A DNA stretch of 64,000 nucleotides from Laguncularia racemosa (lineage: Eukaryota > Streptophyta > Magnoliopsida > Myrtales > Combretaceae), in NCBI GenBank assembly GCA_037954665.1, contig JBBMOL010000196.1, positions 1-64,000 of the forward strand, in the 5' to 3' direction. Numbering within the stretch: position 1 is the stretch's first letter; each line of letters starts with the position of its first letter. Position numbers and translations under genes: made by a program. The notes beneath the pieces were generated by a model. The model saw only the letters and a program-made list of their open reading frames with translations. It was not told the DNA's origin and ran no database searches. Of the stretch, positions 10,125-21,700 are shown one piece after another.

Positions 10125-10134
10125 TGGCGACTCC
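10125..10134 (+). other. Primer-binding site (tRNA-Arg type) of the Gypsy element
   Basis: TGGCGACTCC lies 6 bp after the LTR end. It matches the tRNA-Arg-type primer sites used by Tat/Ogre-lineage elements and fixes the LTR's right boundary and plus orientation. The internal region after it cannot be followed as coding sequence. Confidence 0.65.
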
Positions 10135-11900
10135 AAAATTAAACTAAGTTCCTAACTTAAGTTGAGAATCTATATTAGATGAGCATAGGGTCTTGTCTAG
10201 ATCGGATTAGGAATGAGAAATTCAAAAATTAGACTCGACAACCATTAATGAAAAATTATGGTAGAAAATTGTAGAAGCTATAAGAAGTAGGTATTATTTT
10301 TATTATTATAGATATACATAGAATACTTTTATTGGTTCCACTTTAAGTTGTCGGTGTAATTAATGAAGTAAGATGTTAAAAATTAAACTATCTTGAAAGG
10401 ATATATTTTTTGAAAAGCATTAAAAGACCTAACCTTTTGTAATGTAATGCCAAATCCTCTTACCTTATGTCATTAATTTGAAAAGAAATGTCAAGTTGTC
10501 CTAAACAAAGTTTCAAGCAGCAACATGTCATGAAATGGAAGACCAAATCAACTTCCAAATATTCAGTGACAACCATTTAATGCATGTAGAAAAGGAACAA
10601 CTGGAACTATTAAATAAAAATTGAAATAGTCTAACATAATCATAATGCTAGTAAAAAAAGAAAAAAACAAATAGTTGAAGCTTCCACCATGAATATACAA
10701 AAAGGAAAGAAAAGAACACAAAATTTAGATATTTGATAACTATAATACTAATAGAGTAGTAAATAAATCGAGTTGATTCGAACTGAGCTTTTTAAGACTC
10801 AAGCTTAATTCATTAAAAAAATTATTGAGCTTAAGCCAAGCTGAGCTTTTATTGAGCTCGAAAATGATAAGCTCAAATTGGAGCTTGTTAAGAAATTTAA
10901 ACTCAAAATCAGCTTAAGTATTGTGGTGTTGAAGTAAAAGTTGCCAGTTCTAGTGAATTAGGAATTTTTGAAACAATCTATGACAAGTACACTATCTATG
11001 TTTGAAATCACAAATTAGACAATTTTTTGCCATAGAATTAGAGTTATAGAGTTGATTTAAGTTGTAGAATGGGAAGAGGAATGAAATAGGTTTTGGTTGG
11101 GAGAAAATTGTAGGTCGTTGTGAGGTGCATGATAGTATACTAGGGCATGCCAAAGAGAGTTTGTGGTTAGAAAGTTACATAGCCAAAGACACGACCATAT
11201 TTAACACCATACCAAGCTTAAACTTTTACTTAAGAGATGCACGAGGTTGGGCACGCTCGTGTTGCAGCCCACACAGCCTTATGTTTTCAAAATTTTAAAC
11301 TTTATCTCATTCAATGCTTTCCTAAGCTAGTTTAAGATACAATAGGATAAGTGGTAGTTATTCATAGCCTCTAAATTATTTAGTTGTCTTACGTTAATCA
11401 GGTTGGTCTAACTTAAGTTGCTACAGTTGTTTAGCGAGCTTTCAGGTATGTGTTTACCGTGTTTTCTAATTGTAGCTATTAGCCTAGTAAACTAAGTGAA
11501 CTTAATTTATGGTGGATATAAATGTATTTATTGCTTATATTTGGCTTAACCTAAGGGCTTGTAGTGGCAAATCCTTAGGATGCATCCTGTTGATCGACAT
11601 GTGAAGTTGTCCCTAGTGGGGTTGTGTGTGGAAATGATTTGGGGTAGATTTTAGGGGTATTAGGGCTTATAGTGGCAATTCTTGATATTATTTAGAAAGT
11701 TGGGGCCAAGAGTGATAGTTTCCAACCTAGTACATATTAAATATATTATATGGTATAGCGAGGTCATGAATATCTCTATGGTGGTTACTGGCTAATGTAA
11801 AGATAATTAAGTATTGTATGAGTGTACGTGGTGATTTAGGTGATACGTGCATGTGTTTATGGTACTCATGTATTGAGTTAGGCTTATTTTGATGCGAGAT
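10135..11900. other. Non-coding, repeat-derived stretch
   Basis: No coding region is seen. 10740-10920 is rich in 'gagctt/aagctc' words, as in decayed small inverted-repeat elements. Around 11230-11280 the 'ggcacgctcgtgttgcagcccacacagcc' text resembles Gypsy LTR sequence, and 12960-13017 ('gactcggagcgggttatgaca', 'gttaca') resembles the end of such an LTR. A Gypsy LTR interrupted by the next element is possible but unproven. Confidence 0.4.
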
Positions 11901-12690
11901 CGGTTTGATCGGATTCTTAACTGATACGAACCACGCCAACGTGTGACGAAACCCAATACCAATACGTTTGGAATTTGTTACCTAAGATGCCAAACACCCT
12001 CAAGTGGAAACCGCGACCCGTTGTCTATAAACGAGACAAGAACCTTGGTATAATATGAAGACGCCACAATCGGGATGAAAGACCGATTGATAAGTCGGGA
12101 TGAACGCTATGGAAATAAAATCCGATAAGTTCTAGATTAGTTCTTTAAAGAACCAAGAGAGGAATTCTCTTAAAAGTGTTTTCAAACTTTTCAATGTTTT
12201 ATATTCTATTCTAAACCCTAGGAGCTTTATATTAGGGTTTACAATTTGTAAAAATAAAGGCCCAAAACGACGTCACTTCAATAAGTGCGTAAAAATAACA
12301 AACAAGACATGAAGGCTGGCATCGGATACACGGCCGTGTACTTTGGCCGTGTATGATTCTATGGAAATTCTTGACAACATATACGGCCGTGCCTTTTAGC
12401 CGTGTGTATGGCCGTATATGATTCTGTATAATCTTGAGACTCTTACACGATCGTGCCTTGAAAAGACACGCCCTCTTCATCCCGTATCTGTTATGACTTG
12501 TACAAGAGCAAGGCATTCCCATGGTTGTTCCAATCCTTCCCAACTTCATGATTGCTCCAATCCTTTCCGACTTCATGGACATCCTTTATCAACCTGTTAA
12601 GTGCTTCCTTGAATCGTTTCGCTCGATTTCTTGTAATCGGTCTAGGTGGCACTTTAAGAGGATCCACATTCCATCTTCTGGCTTGACTCC
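11900..12690 (-). mobile_element. Ty3/Gypsy remnant: polyprotein tail plus LTR piece
   Basis: On the minus strand, about 12675-12500 reads VDPLKVPPRPITR followed by NRAKRFKEALNRLI, the C-terminal signature of many plant Ty3/Gypsy polyproteins. The frame then decays. Downstream (toward 11900) comes LTR-like sequence with repeated 'cacggccgtg' palindromes (12330-12420), an 'AAACCCTAATATAAAG' motif and a strongly structured 5'-leader-like segment. No reverse transcriptase or integrase is left. Confidence 0.55.
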
Positions 12691-13141
12691 CATCATGGAT
12701 CTCATCATATTCATTATCGTTTTCAATTATAGGACTAAGGAAGTGGGTTCAACGTTAGCACATCTAGACACAAAAAATAAAATAGATAGTTATAAGTTCA
12801 CTTTTGGTTAAATTAAATTAGATTTTAAATTATCTTGAAAATTTTAAAGATATGTATATTATTAAAAGAATAGAAGATATGTATGTGTGATATTAGAGAA
12901 ATTGATGAGTTATTTTAAAAATATTTGTGGTTTTAGATAGATTAAGAATCTTAGTGTGTCATTATTTAGTAATGACTCGGAGCGGGTTATGACATCCTAT
13001 GTTTTAGGATGTTACACTTGTTAACAACTTAGCTTGTTAATAATATAAATGAGAGTTTACTCTTTAGTCTTTTTACGAGCTTATTTTGAAATTGAGTAGT
13101 AAGTCTAAACAATAGTTCGAGCTTGGTTTATTTAAGTAATT

Positions 13142-13641
13142 NNNNNNNNNNNNNNNNNNNNNNNNNNNNNNNNNNNNNNNNNNNNNNNNNNNNNNNNNNN
13201 NNNNNNNNNNNNNNNNNNNNNNNNNNNNNNNNNNNNNNNNNNNNNNNNNNNNNNNNNNNNNNNNNNNNNNNNNNNNNNNNNNNNNNNNNNNNNNNNNNNN
13301 NNNNNNNNNNNNNNNNNNNNNNNNNNNNNNNNNNNNNNNNNNNNNNNNNNNNNNNNNNNNNNNNNNNNNNNNNNNNNNNNNNNNNNNNNNNNNNNNNNNN
13401 NNNNNNNNNNNNNNNNNNNNNNNNNNNNNNNNNNNNNNNNNNNNNNNNNNNNNNNNNNNNNNNNNNNNNNNNNNNNNNNNNNNNNNNNNNNNNNNNNNNN
13501 NNNNNNNNNNNNNNNNNNNNNNNNNNNNNNNNNNNNNNNNNNNNNNNNNNNNNNNNNNNNNNNNNNNNNNNNNNNNNNNNNNNNNNNNNNNNNNNNNNNN
13601 NNNNNNNNNNNNNNNNNNNNNNNNNNNNNNNNNNNNNNNNN
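13142..13641. other. Assembly gap (500 N)
   Basis: Exactly 500 unknown bases, a standard placeholder, so the true gap length is unknown. It lies between degraded Gypsy sequence and the region downstream of the DGK gene. The apparent open frame through it is an artefact. Confidence 0.99.
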
Positions 13642-14049
13642 ACTTTATTCTATTAAACTGCCTCTATCGTCTATCTTTGAAAATGGATTCCACTTCCACC
13701 CTTTCAGCAATTGTTTTCATATTTAAAATTGTTTCAAATTTCAAAATTTCAGACAAAAGTTATCTTAGAATTTTGTTTTCCATTGATAAGTCATCATACA
13801 TATAATCAATTATGCAATTAATTACAATTTTAATTTAGCCACCTACAATGTGGGTGTACCGCTTTCTAGATATTATTATGAAGAAAATTTTTATGTTATA
13901 ATACCATATAAATTATTACAACTAAATAGATATGTTTTCGTAATGTGGGTACCTAAAATAAAAGAAATCGAACATTATTATATATTAAAAATAGAAATTA
14001 TAATGGGAAATTTAGTTTTGTCATAATGAATAATAACTAGACATAATCA

Positions 14050-15621
14050 CAAGGCAGAATTGCCAATTCTGAGGGCCGCTGGTCATGGGCCGATTTCAGA
14101 CTTGTGAACTAACCTAAATTTTTTTGGACCCGCTCCCTGAGAGTGTCTCTGGTCAATCAGCCGTGGCATCGAGCGCGCTTTGACCTAGTTTGTTTTTGTT
14201 TTCTGTACTTCTGTCACAATTTCATACCTTCTATGGGGTTTTTCCCTAGCTTCCTCTCGATAGAATATCTCTCCAGTCTCTTTCACTTCATTCATTCCCA
14301 TTATCTAGAATGCTCCCGTTACAGGCTTATTGCTGCAAAGGAATGCCCACCCCTATCGACTTTACGGACACAAAGCAAACATCAAAGCCAAAACCAACAA
14401 CACTTGATAGAACATTCGATTAGGTGAAAAAGACAAAGCAAGACAACGCTGCACCTTAGTGCGGAGCAAACAAAGGATTTTCTTGTCTCCTTTGACATTA
14501 CTTCCTAGGTAATCACACGGATAAAAAGCATATCCAAGGAGCAGTAGATTAACAAAATCCTTAATTCGCTCAACGTAGAAGGTGAAAGTCTTTGTAGCCA
14601 AAACTGCCTGCATCCATGGAAGCTCCTGATAAACAGCCGGCACTCTCTTCTCCAGTCCAGCCTCACCTGCGAACAATGAACACAGCGTGGAGGCTCGTCT
14701 CCAGCCCCAGAAATCGAGGGAGTACTCTCTTCGACTCAGTTGAGTTTCAAGCTGTGGCCCATCAACTGAACAAAGCAATTCAAGCCTCAAGTCACTCGTC
14801 CCTGACACCATTCTGTCAACAGAGCATAGATAAAGATAATGCAAAGTCTGGTAGAAGATTTCCATCCTCCAACTTAGCCGCTGCAACCCTTCAGCGACAG
14901 CAAAGGATGAGAGGCATGAGGACAGCCAACATGGGATTTGTTGCAAGACTGTGGAAGAAGGTTACACAAGGGTGGTCAAAGAATAGGAATGAGATTCGCA
15001 AAGCCAACAATGTACTAACACAACGAAATAGGCCAATTGTGCACATGACAGCAGTCATGGTTAAACTTTTCACCACTAAGACAGACCTGTAATTTCAAAA
15101 TAAGGAAAATGAGAATCAAAGTTGTAACATCATGGGAAATATAATGCTAAAGGATCAGTATGTCCATTTACAGATCGGACTGTGTGACATATCACCAAAA
15201 ACATTACTTACCCGCATTCCTAAATCAGTGAAAAATTTTTTGCAGTATGCTTTGAAATCTACCAGAAATTTGGCAAGGGGGTGCCAAGGGATTCAATCAT
15301 GATATTTCAAAGCAGAAATTAGAGGAGAGATGTACCACACAGCCATCAGTTGTCTCACTAGAATAAAAGAGAATGACCCAAATGAAAATGAAATAAAGAA
15401 GTATACTTGCCATTGTACAAAGCTGATGTCGACATATTACTCTGCATTTCTTATAAATATCCCATGCCGTAGGAGAAAAGGAACAAAATCCCCTACACTG
15501 CCGAAATACTTAATGTACAAGCAACCTCATCTTCAACCAGACAGACTCATAGGATAATTATGATACATGACTACATTGCAGACCAATACATGTACAAACA
15601 TTCCAAGCAGTATAGACCAAA
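14050..15621 (-). other. Probable 3' UTR of the DGK gene, with an intron
   Basis: The strand is minus, directly after the DGK stop codon (15622-15624). A strong donor (GTAAGT, 15211-15206) and a strong acceptor (TTTTGAAATTACAG, ending 15087) define a 125-bp intron about 410 nt after the stop. The following block, 15086 to about 14100, is less AT-rich than its surroundings, as expected of transcribed UTR. The minus open frame at 14362-14946 and the plus one at 14616-15092 match no family I know. Transcript extent and poly-A site are inferred. Confidence 0.4.
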
Positions 15622-15771
15622 CTATGACAGCCTCAGTGCCATTTCTTGAAGAAGTGCTTTCTTCTGCAAAGCATTTATGACAAGGCTGTTCTCAGCATTC
15701 TCTAGGATATCAGTAATTATGGCAGATGCATGGCCAAGAGGTTCTTCTGATGCTCGCTTCAACATAAAAGC
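15622..15771 (-). CDS. DGK1: DGK last coding exon (C-terminus)
   Basis: A 150-bp exon beginning AFMLKRASEEPLGHASAII and ending LLQEMALRLS with TAG at 15624-15622, a C-terminus typical of cluster-I DGKs. It is separated from exon 6 by 13,796 bp. Acceptor ATATGCAG is intact, so splicing across the long intron remains plausible. Confidence 0.94.
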   Translation of the reverse strand, partial: AFMLKRASEEPLGHASAIITDILENAENSLVINALQKKALLQEMALRLS

Positions 15772-18700
15772 CTGCATATTTGGGGAAAGGAAATAAGTTA
15801 ATGCCACCATATAATATACAGAATTCACTATTACATGCGAACTTCAGAAGATTTGTCTATTTCAAATGGCTTGCTACCCTCAAAAATAGCATAAATTAGG
15901 AAAAGGGTTGGGAACTTGGAACATGGAAGTTGATCACCTGGCTGCACATTCATGAGGTTGTTGGATGCTTTCATCAACATAAAGGTCTTAACAATCAAGT
16001 AAACAAGCAGGGATTAAGTAGAGAATGCCATACTTTATACACATTTCTGGTGACGAATTTGTATGCCTTTTCTACACCATGGAGACGAATAAACCTAACT
16101 AATTTGGATGCAATTAACAAGCAGCAGCTGGACCCGATCCAGGAGAAAACTCAGCTCCTCACACCACAGCTCACATGCTCTGGGACCAATTTTTGGGACC
16201 TAGCCAAGAGGGCAATCAACAGCAAAATCATTGATGATGGCCATCTCTGTTTAGCTTCCAACTTTCTCGGCAGAATCTATGGTAAAATTAGTGTTTAGGA
16301 ATTTAGGGATGGAGGTCTTATTAAGAGAACCCTCTGATCTTATACAACAACACTTGAGTCTTGTTCTAATGTGTAGGGTAAGCAATATATATAATATTTT
16401 GCTATTACACTCTATCATGAACCACATTTCAATAATACCTAGATATATCATATTTTTCTTAAAATTTATCTCCACATCTTTTTTAGTCCATCCATTTTTT
16501 TTTTTGTAAAAGTAGCTCCTAAAAGTCTTTGTTCCACCTAGTAAGTGCCCCTGAATTACATCTACGAAGATGGCCAAATCATTTAAACCATGCTTCTCTC
16601 CTCTCGAGATCCATGAATATTACCCCAACTCTCTCCCTATTATCTTATCCAAGCTCAAGTGACAGTCCATCCAATTTTGCATTCGTCATCTTTTACCCAA
16701 CATTCAAATTCATAAAGCATTGCCAGTCTAATAACTGTCCAGTAAAACTTAAGTTAAAAATATAGGTATCTTGCAATTGCACAAAATTCCCAATGTACCT
16801 CTCTATTTCATCCATACTGCAATGCCTCCATCCTTTTACAGTATTGATTTTAAATACTTAAAAAAACTCTCACTTAAAAGATATTTCATGTTCCCTACTT
16901 TCGCAAACCTCCTATTGCTAAATTTAAAATTCCATATATTTTATTTTTTCCTCACTTAATAAAAGACCTTTCCTCCCACCAAGATTCAAACTTAGAATTC
17001 ACTCAATCCCATGTCTCAACCACCAAAATGATGTCATCAACAAACAACAAAAACCAAGATACCATCTACTGCATATCTTTAGCAAGTTCATCCATAAATA
17101 ACAAAAATACATAGGACTTATAGTCAAACCACGATGGAGGCCTATCATTGTTTTATTTTTCAAAGGAACAACTTGCTTATACCAGTCTTGTCAAACTTGC
17201 CAATAATAATAATATTGATAACAATAATAAAAAATTAAAAGATAATCTAACAATTACTAACAAGTACTTGCAAAGATAACCATAAATCTAGAAAATAAAA
17301 TAATAAGATAAAGATAAATCCTTTTATTTTCTGGCTCTAATTATTCTAGAATAATATCCTTAAAATTTCCCTTCCCTTAACATCAAGCTTCCCTCAAGCT
17401 CAAAGGCTAGAAATAATTACAACATTCCTAGATCCTTTGGCACTTTGCCAATATGTTTGTTCTCAGATTCAAACACACAGCTACTTGCATAAAGTTAACA
17501 GTGAATGGCTTGTTATAATAGCACAAACCCTAGAATGCCATTCCACTATTTCAGCCCTAATCAAATGACAGATAAAAGGCAGCTGTTCTAAATTTTATGC
17601 ATGTACTAGCAACGCTGAATCCTCCCTTCTGTGATCTGGTAACTTCTGTTGCACTTCTAATGTAACTCTCAACATCTCTCTTTTCAATAGCAGTAGTTCT
17701 TCTCATAGGTAAACTAGCTAAGCTCGTAGCTGTGGCCAAGTTAGGAGGGCTTTGGATTTCCACTATTTGAATTGCCTTAGCGAGCAACCAAGTTTTTTTG
17801 GATAAGGTGAATTTTATTGATATCCAAACGTATATAATCGTGAGCCGAGAAATTTACAATATAGTCATAGGACATAATGAAGTAAAAGCGAAGCTAAAGA
17901 GCTACATGGAAGCATTACAATACAGAGGTGTAAGCTCTAATTTGGTTTACAACTGAACCCTAGTTAGGGATGTGATTCCCTAGACGTGCATTGTTACGCA
18001 CTCTCCATATGCAATATACTGAAGCAGCTAGTGCAGCACATCTTCTATTGAAGTCAGTAGAGGTGGAGCCATTTGAGGTCAATAGTAACGATGTTGCCCC
18101 TTGCCAATTGTGGAAGTGTGGTGGGCAATGAAGGTGGTCACAAACCGCTGTCCATATGGAGCGAGAGTAACTGCAATTGAAGAAGAGGTGAGGGTGATCT
18201 TCCGGGCCCTGCTGACACAGGAAGCATGTGGTGGAAGTAGTCATGCCCCATGATTCCAATTTGTCAAGAGTGGTTAGCTTGTGGAGCCAGGCTAGCCACA
18301 AGATAAACGAGTGTCTAGGGATTGAGTATTTATTCCATATAACCTTCGTCCAAGGGACTAGCCTAGGTGAAGGGGAGAGGAATGCATACCCACTCTTGGT
18401 TGTGTAGTCACTCGTGTTGGAATGGATCCATCGAAGGTGGTCATTAGCAGTTGCATTGGGAAGAAGGGAGGCAGGTATCTGGATGTTCATATTGAGCACT
18501 GCCTCTGGGATGCGCCAGTTATTACCTTCCATGAGGGAACAAAGCTTGGTGGTAGGTGGGAGGCCGGTATTACCCATTGCCCGAGCACTGAAGACCTGAT
18601 CCAAGGGTCCTATTGGGAGCCAAAAGTCAGTCCAGAGGGAAATGGTGAGACCATTGTTGGGGATCCATTGAAAGCAAGGCCGGACTAATTGTCTGAGTTT

Positions 18701-21700
18701 CAGCAGTTTCTTCCATGTCCAGGAGCATGTTGCTGGCGGTTTTTGAGTCCAGAAGCTTCGCCCCTTCAGGAGAGTGGAATGTACCCATTCAGGCCAAAGG
18801 GTTTTAGGTCCTTCCCTGCAGAGGCGCCAAATGTGCTTTATTTGGTCCTTCCCTGCGAGCAACCAAGTTGAGTAGCCATGAATATGGTAACTTACTATTC
18901 AGGCAACACATAAGGCACTCCAGCAAGCAACACTTGGAATCTCCTTCGGTAGTCCACCACCCCCATTCAATTTCACTTTCACCCCAAGGATTACTCTACA
19001 ATGCAGATCCAAATTGCAAATAGTAACACATAAGGCACTCCAGCAAGCAACGACGACTCGTCTGGTTCAATTTCACCAGTTTACTCCAAGGGTTACTCCA
19101 TAATGCAGATCCAAATTGCAATCCTAGAGATGTTTAAATTTCCCTATGCTAGCTGCTAGTCTTCTTGCAGCAACATTGTAATGCCACACCTGCAACTACC
19201 CCACAAGACAGATGGAAACCAAATCCAACCCACTTAATTTTCAGAAATCCTTAAAGTCAAAAAATCAAGAGTCCTCTCCTACTAGTCCAGCAGAGGGGGG
19301 TCTCCAGCACTGTTAAAGGAAGGGACAATAGGGTAGTCAGTCACCTCGCACTACCATCTGTGGCGATTCCTGGTGCATCACCCTTCATGATGGCTGGTAG
19401 TGCAAATCCAAGCTGGAAGCTTGGGTTGAATGCCCTTGCACATTAGATCTAGGTAGATTTGTGCTTGCACGGCCCTCAAAACATTTCATTGCTCTTGCCA
19501 GAGCCTAATTGCATCGTCACTACATTAAAGCAAAGGTCCCAACATATCCAGACATGTGACATGTTCCATGCTGCTCGGCTAAGGAACTCAAGCTGATCTG
19601 CTAGCATTGTTCAAACCCACAAAATCCCCCCTACTACGTGTATATAATACCAAATTGCCACTGGCCTGCCTTTGAGATCTAGTCCAGGTGACTAACATCA
19701 AAATTGTTCATGATAATGACTTTGTTTAGATTTTGATCTTTGTTTGTGAAAGGTATAGTGAATTTGGGGTTAGTAAATCTAGGAAAGGGTCTGAGAGCTC
19801 ACTAGGGGAGAACTCTTCAATCCCATAAACTAGTAAAATTAAAAGTTAATGGCTTTTGACTTGTTTAATTTATCAAAGGAATAGCTTATTTCTAAAATCC
19901 TAGTAACCTAGCTTGCCAATCATATAAGATAATAACAGTCTAATTATATCTCTTAATGATAACCATTAATTTGGAAAATAAAATGACTCTTTATTTTCCT
20001 AATCCAATAATTCTGGAATCATATCCTTAACATCTTAGCTTCTAATTTCCCACCAAGAGCAATGAAAATGCTAGAATGGATCACTGCCACATAGCAACAT
20101 CTACTGGACAAGATTCCTGCTTCTTGTCTCACTATACTAGTTAAAATACAAACTATATCAAGTACATAATAATGCCACCCCTAAGAATTTTGCCTTGTCC
20201 TCAAGGCAAAGAAAATCTGAAAATGATTTAGCATGAGCAATGAAGTTGTCACTTTATCAATCCCCCTCCCCTCCTCCTCCCCCCCCCCCACCCCCCAAAA
20301 GGCAATGCAGTTGTCACCTAGAACCTAGATTCTTGCCTTCATATGCAAGCACCTCCTCAACATCCTTTTCCTTTTCTTAATGGTCTTTCGAGATGGTCAC
20401 TCTCAAGGACATACATGAATGCAATGGATGAAAAGGTTGGTCACATTTAAAAAACAATCCTTTTTCTTTACTTGGAGTGTGATTGGAGATATGATAACTA
20501 GACTCATATCTATGCCACTAAACATATAAGGGCTCAAATTTCCTTTGCTAGACATGAGCTTGATTTGACCACTCCCTATAATATCCTTAAGCCTTTCTTG
20601 GAAAACTCTACACCCACACTCTTCCTAAATTAGAATGAGTCAAGACATTTATTTTTCGATAATTCATAATGTATTGATTGGAAATAACGATACATCCGTC
20701 AGAGACGGTTACATCACAATTACAATACTAGTAACGATTCTATTACAACTCTAGTACAATACTTCTTGTGGTTGGTACAATGAAGCCCTATCAAATTATT
20801 TCATGTAAATGTAATATTTGATTTGATTGGCTAAGAAGGAGATGCTAGGGGTGGGGTTCCCCAGTCATGCTTTGTTGCATACCCTCCAAATATAGTATAC
20901 AATGACAGCAAGGCTTGCTCTCTATGTTTGGTGGAGTTTGGCATTGGACTAATTCGTTGCTAACAGAACTCGTTTGGCTCCCCGCCAATCCTTACAGGAA
21001 GGGGGGTAGTTAGCCATATCACACACTATCTGCCATACTTGGGATGAGTAGTGGCAACCAAAGAATAGGTAAGAGTGGTTTTCGTCTTCCTGTTGGCATA
21101 GGTGCATGTCGAGGATGTGGCTAATCCCCATGTGTAGATAGTTGTCCCAACCAGGCAAGCTATAATATGAAGGAGTGCCTTGGTATGGTAGTTCTATTCC
21201 ATACAATTCTATACCATGGTATTGTTGGTCCAGCTGGATTAAGGAAGAAGTAGTCACTCTTGATGTTGTATTCCCTTGCAGTCGTGTGAATCCATTGGAA
21301 TTGGTTAGAGGTGAAGTGATTGGGCTGAATGTGTGAGGGAATGTAGATGTCTATCCATGGTGGATGGTTTGGTAGCTGCCATGTGTTGTTTTCCTCTAAT
21401 GAGCATAATTTAGCCGTTATTGGAATTCCAGAGTTCCTAATCTGTCTTGAAGAGAATAGGCTGTCCAAAGGACCCATGGGTAGCCAGAAGTCAGACCAAA
21501 TAGAGATGGTTAAGCTGTCTCCCACTTTCCATTGAAAGCTACCTCGCACTAAAGGTCTAAGTTTTAAGAGTTTCTTCCAAGACCAAGAACATGTGGTTAG
21601 GGCTCGTGACGTCCAGAAGCTTTTGCCTTTCAACAAGGTTAAGTGTACCCATTCAGACCATAGGCTACGTTGTCCACCCCTGCATAGGTGCCAAATGTGC

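Noticed and set aside
13123..13656. Open frame through the N-run
   Set aside because: It is made of unknown bases; purely an assembly-gap artefact.
14362..14946. 194-residue minus-strand frame and the overlapping 158-residue plus frame
   Set aside because: No recognisable domain on either strand; position after the DGK stop suggests UTR. Not called as a gene.
20272..20298. C-rich tract as a regulatory element
   Set aside because: Simple low-complexity sequence in an intron, probably slippage.
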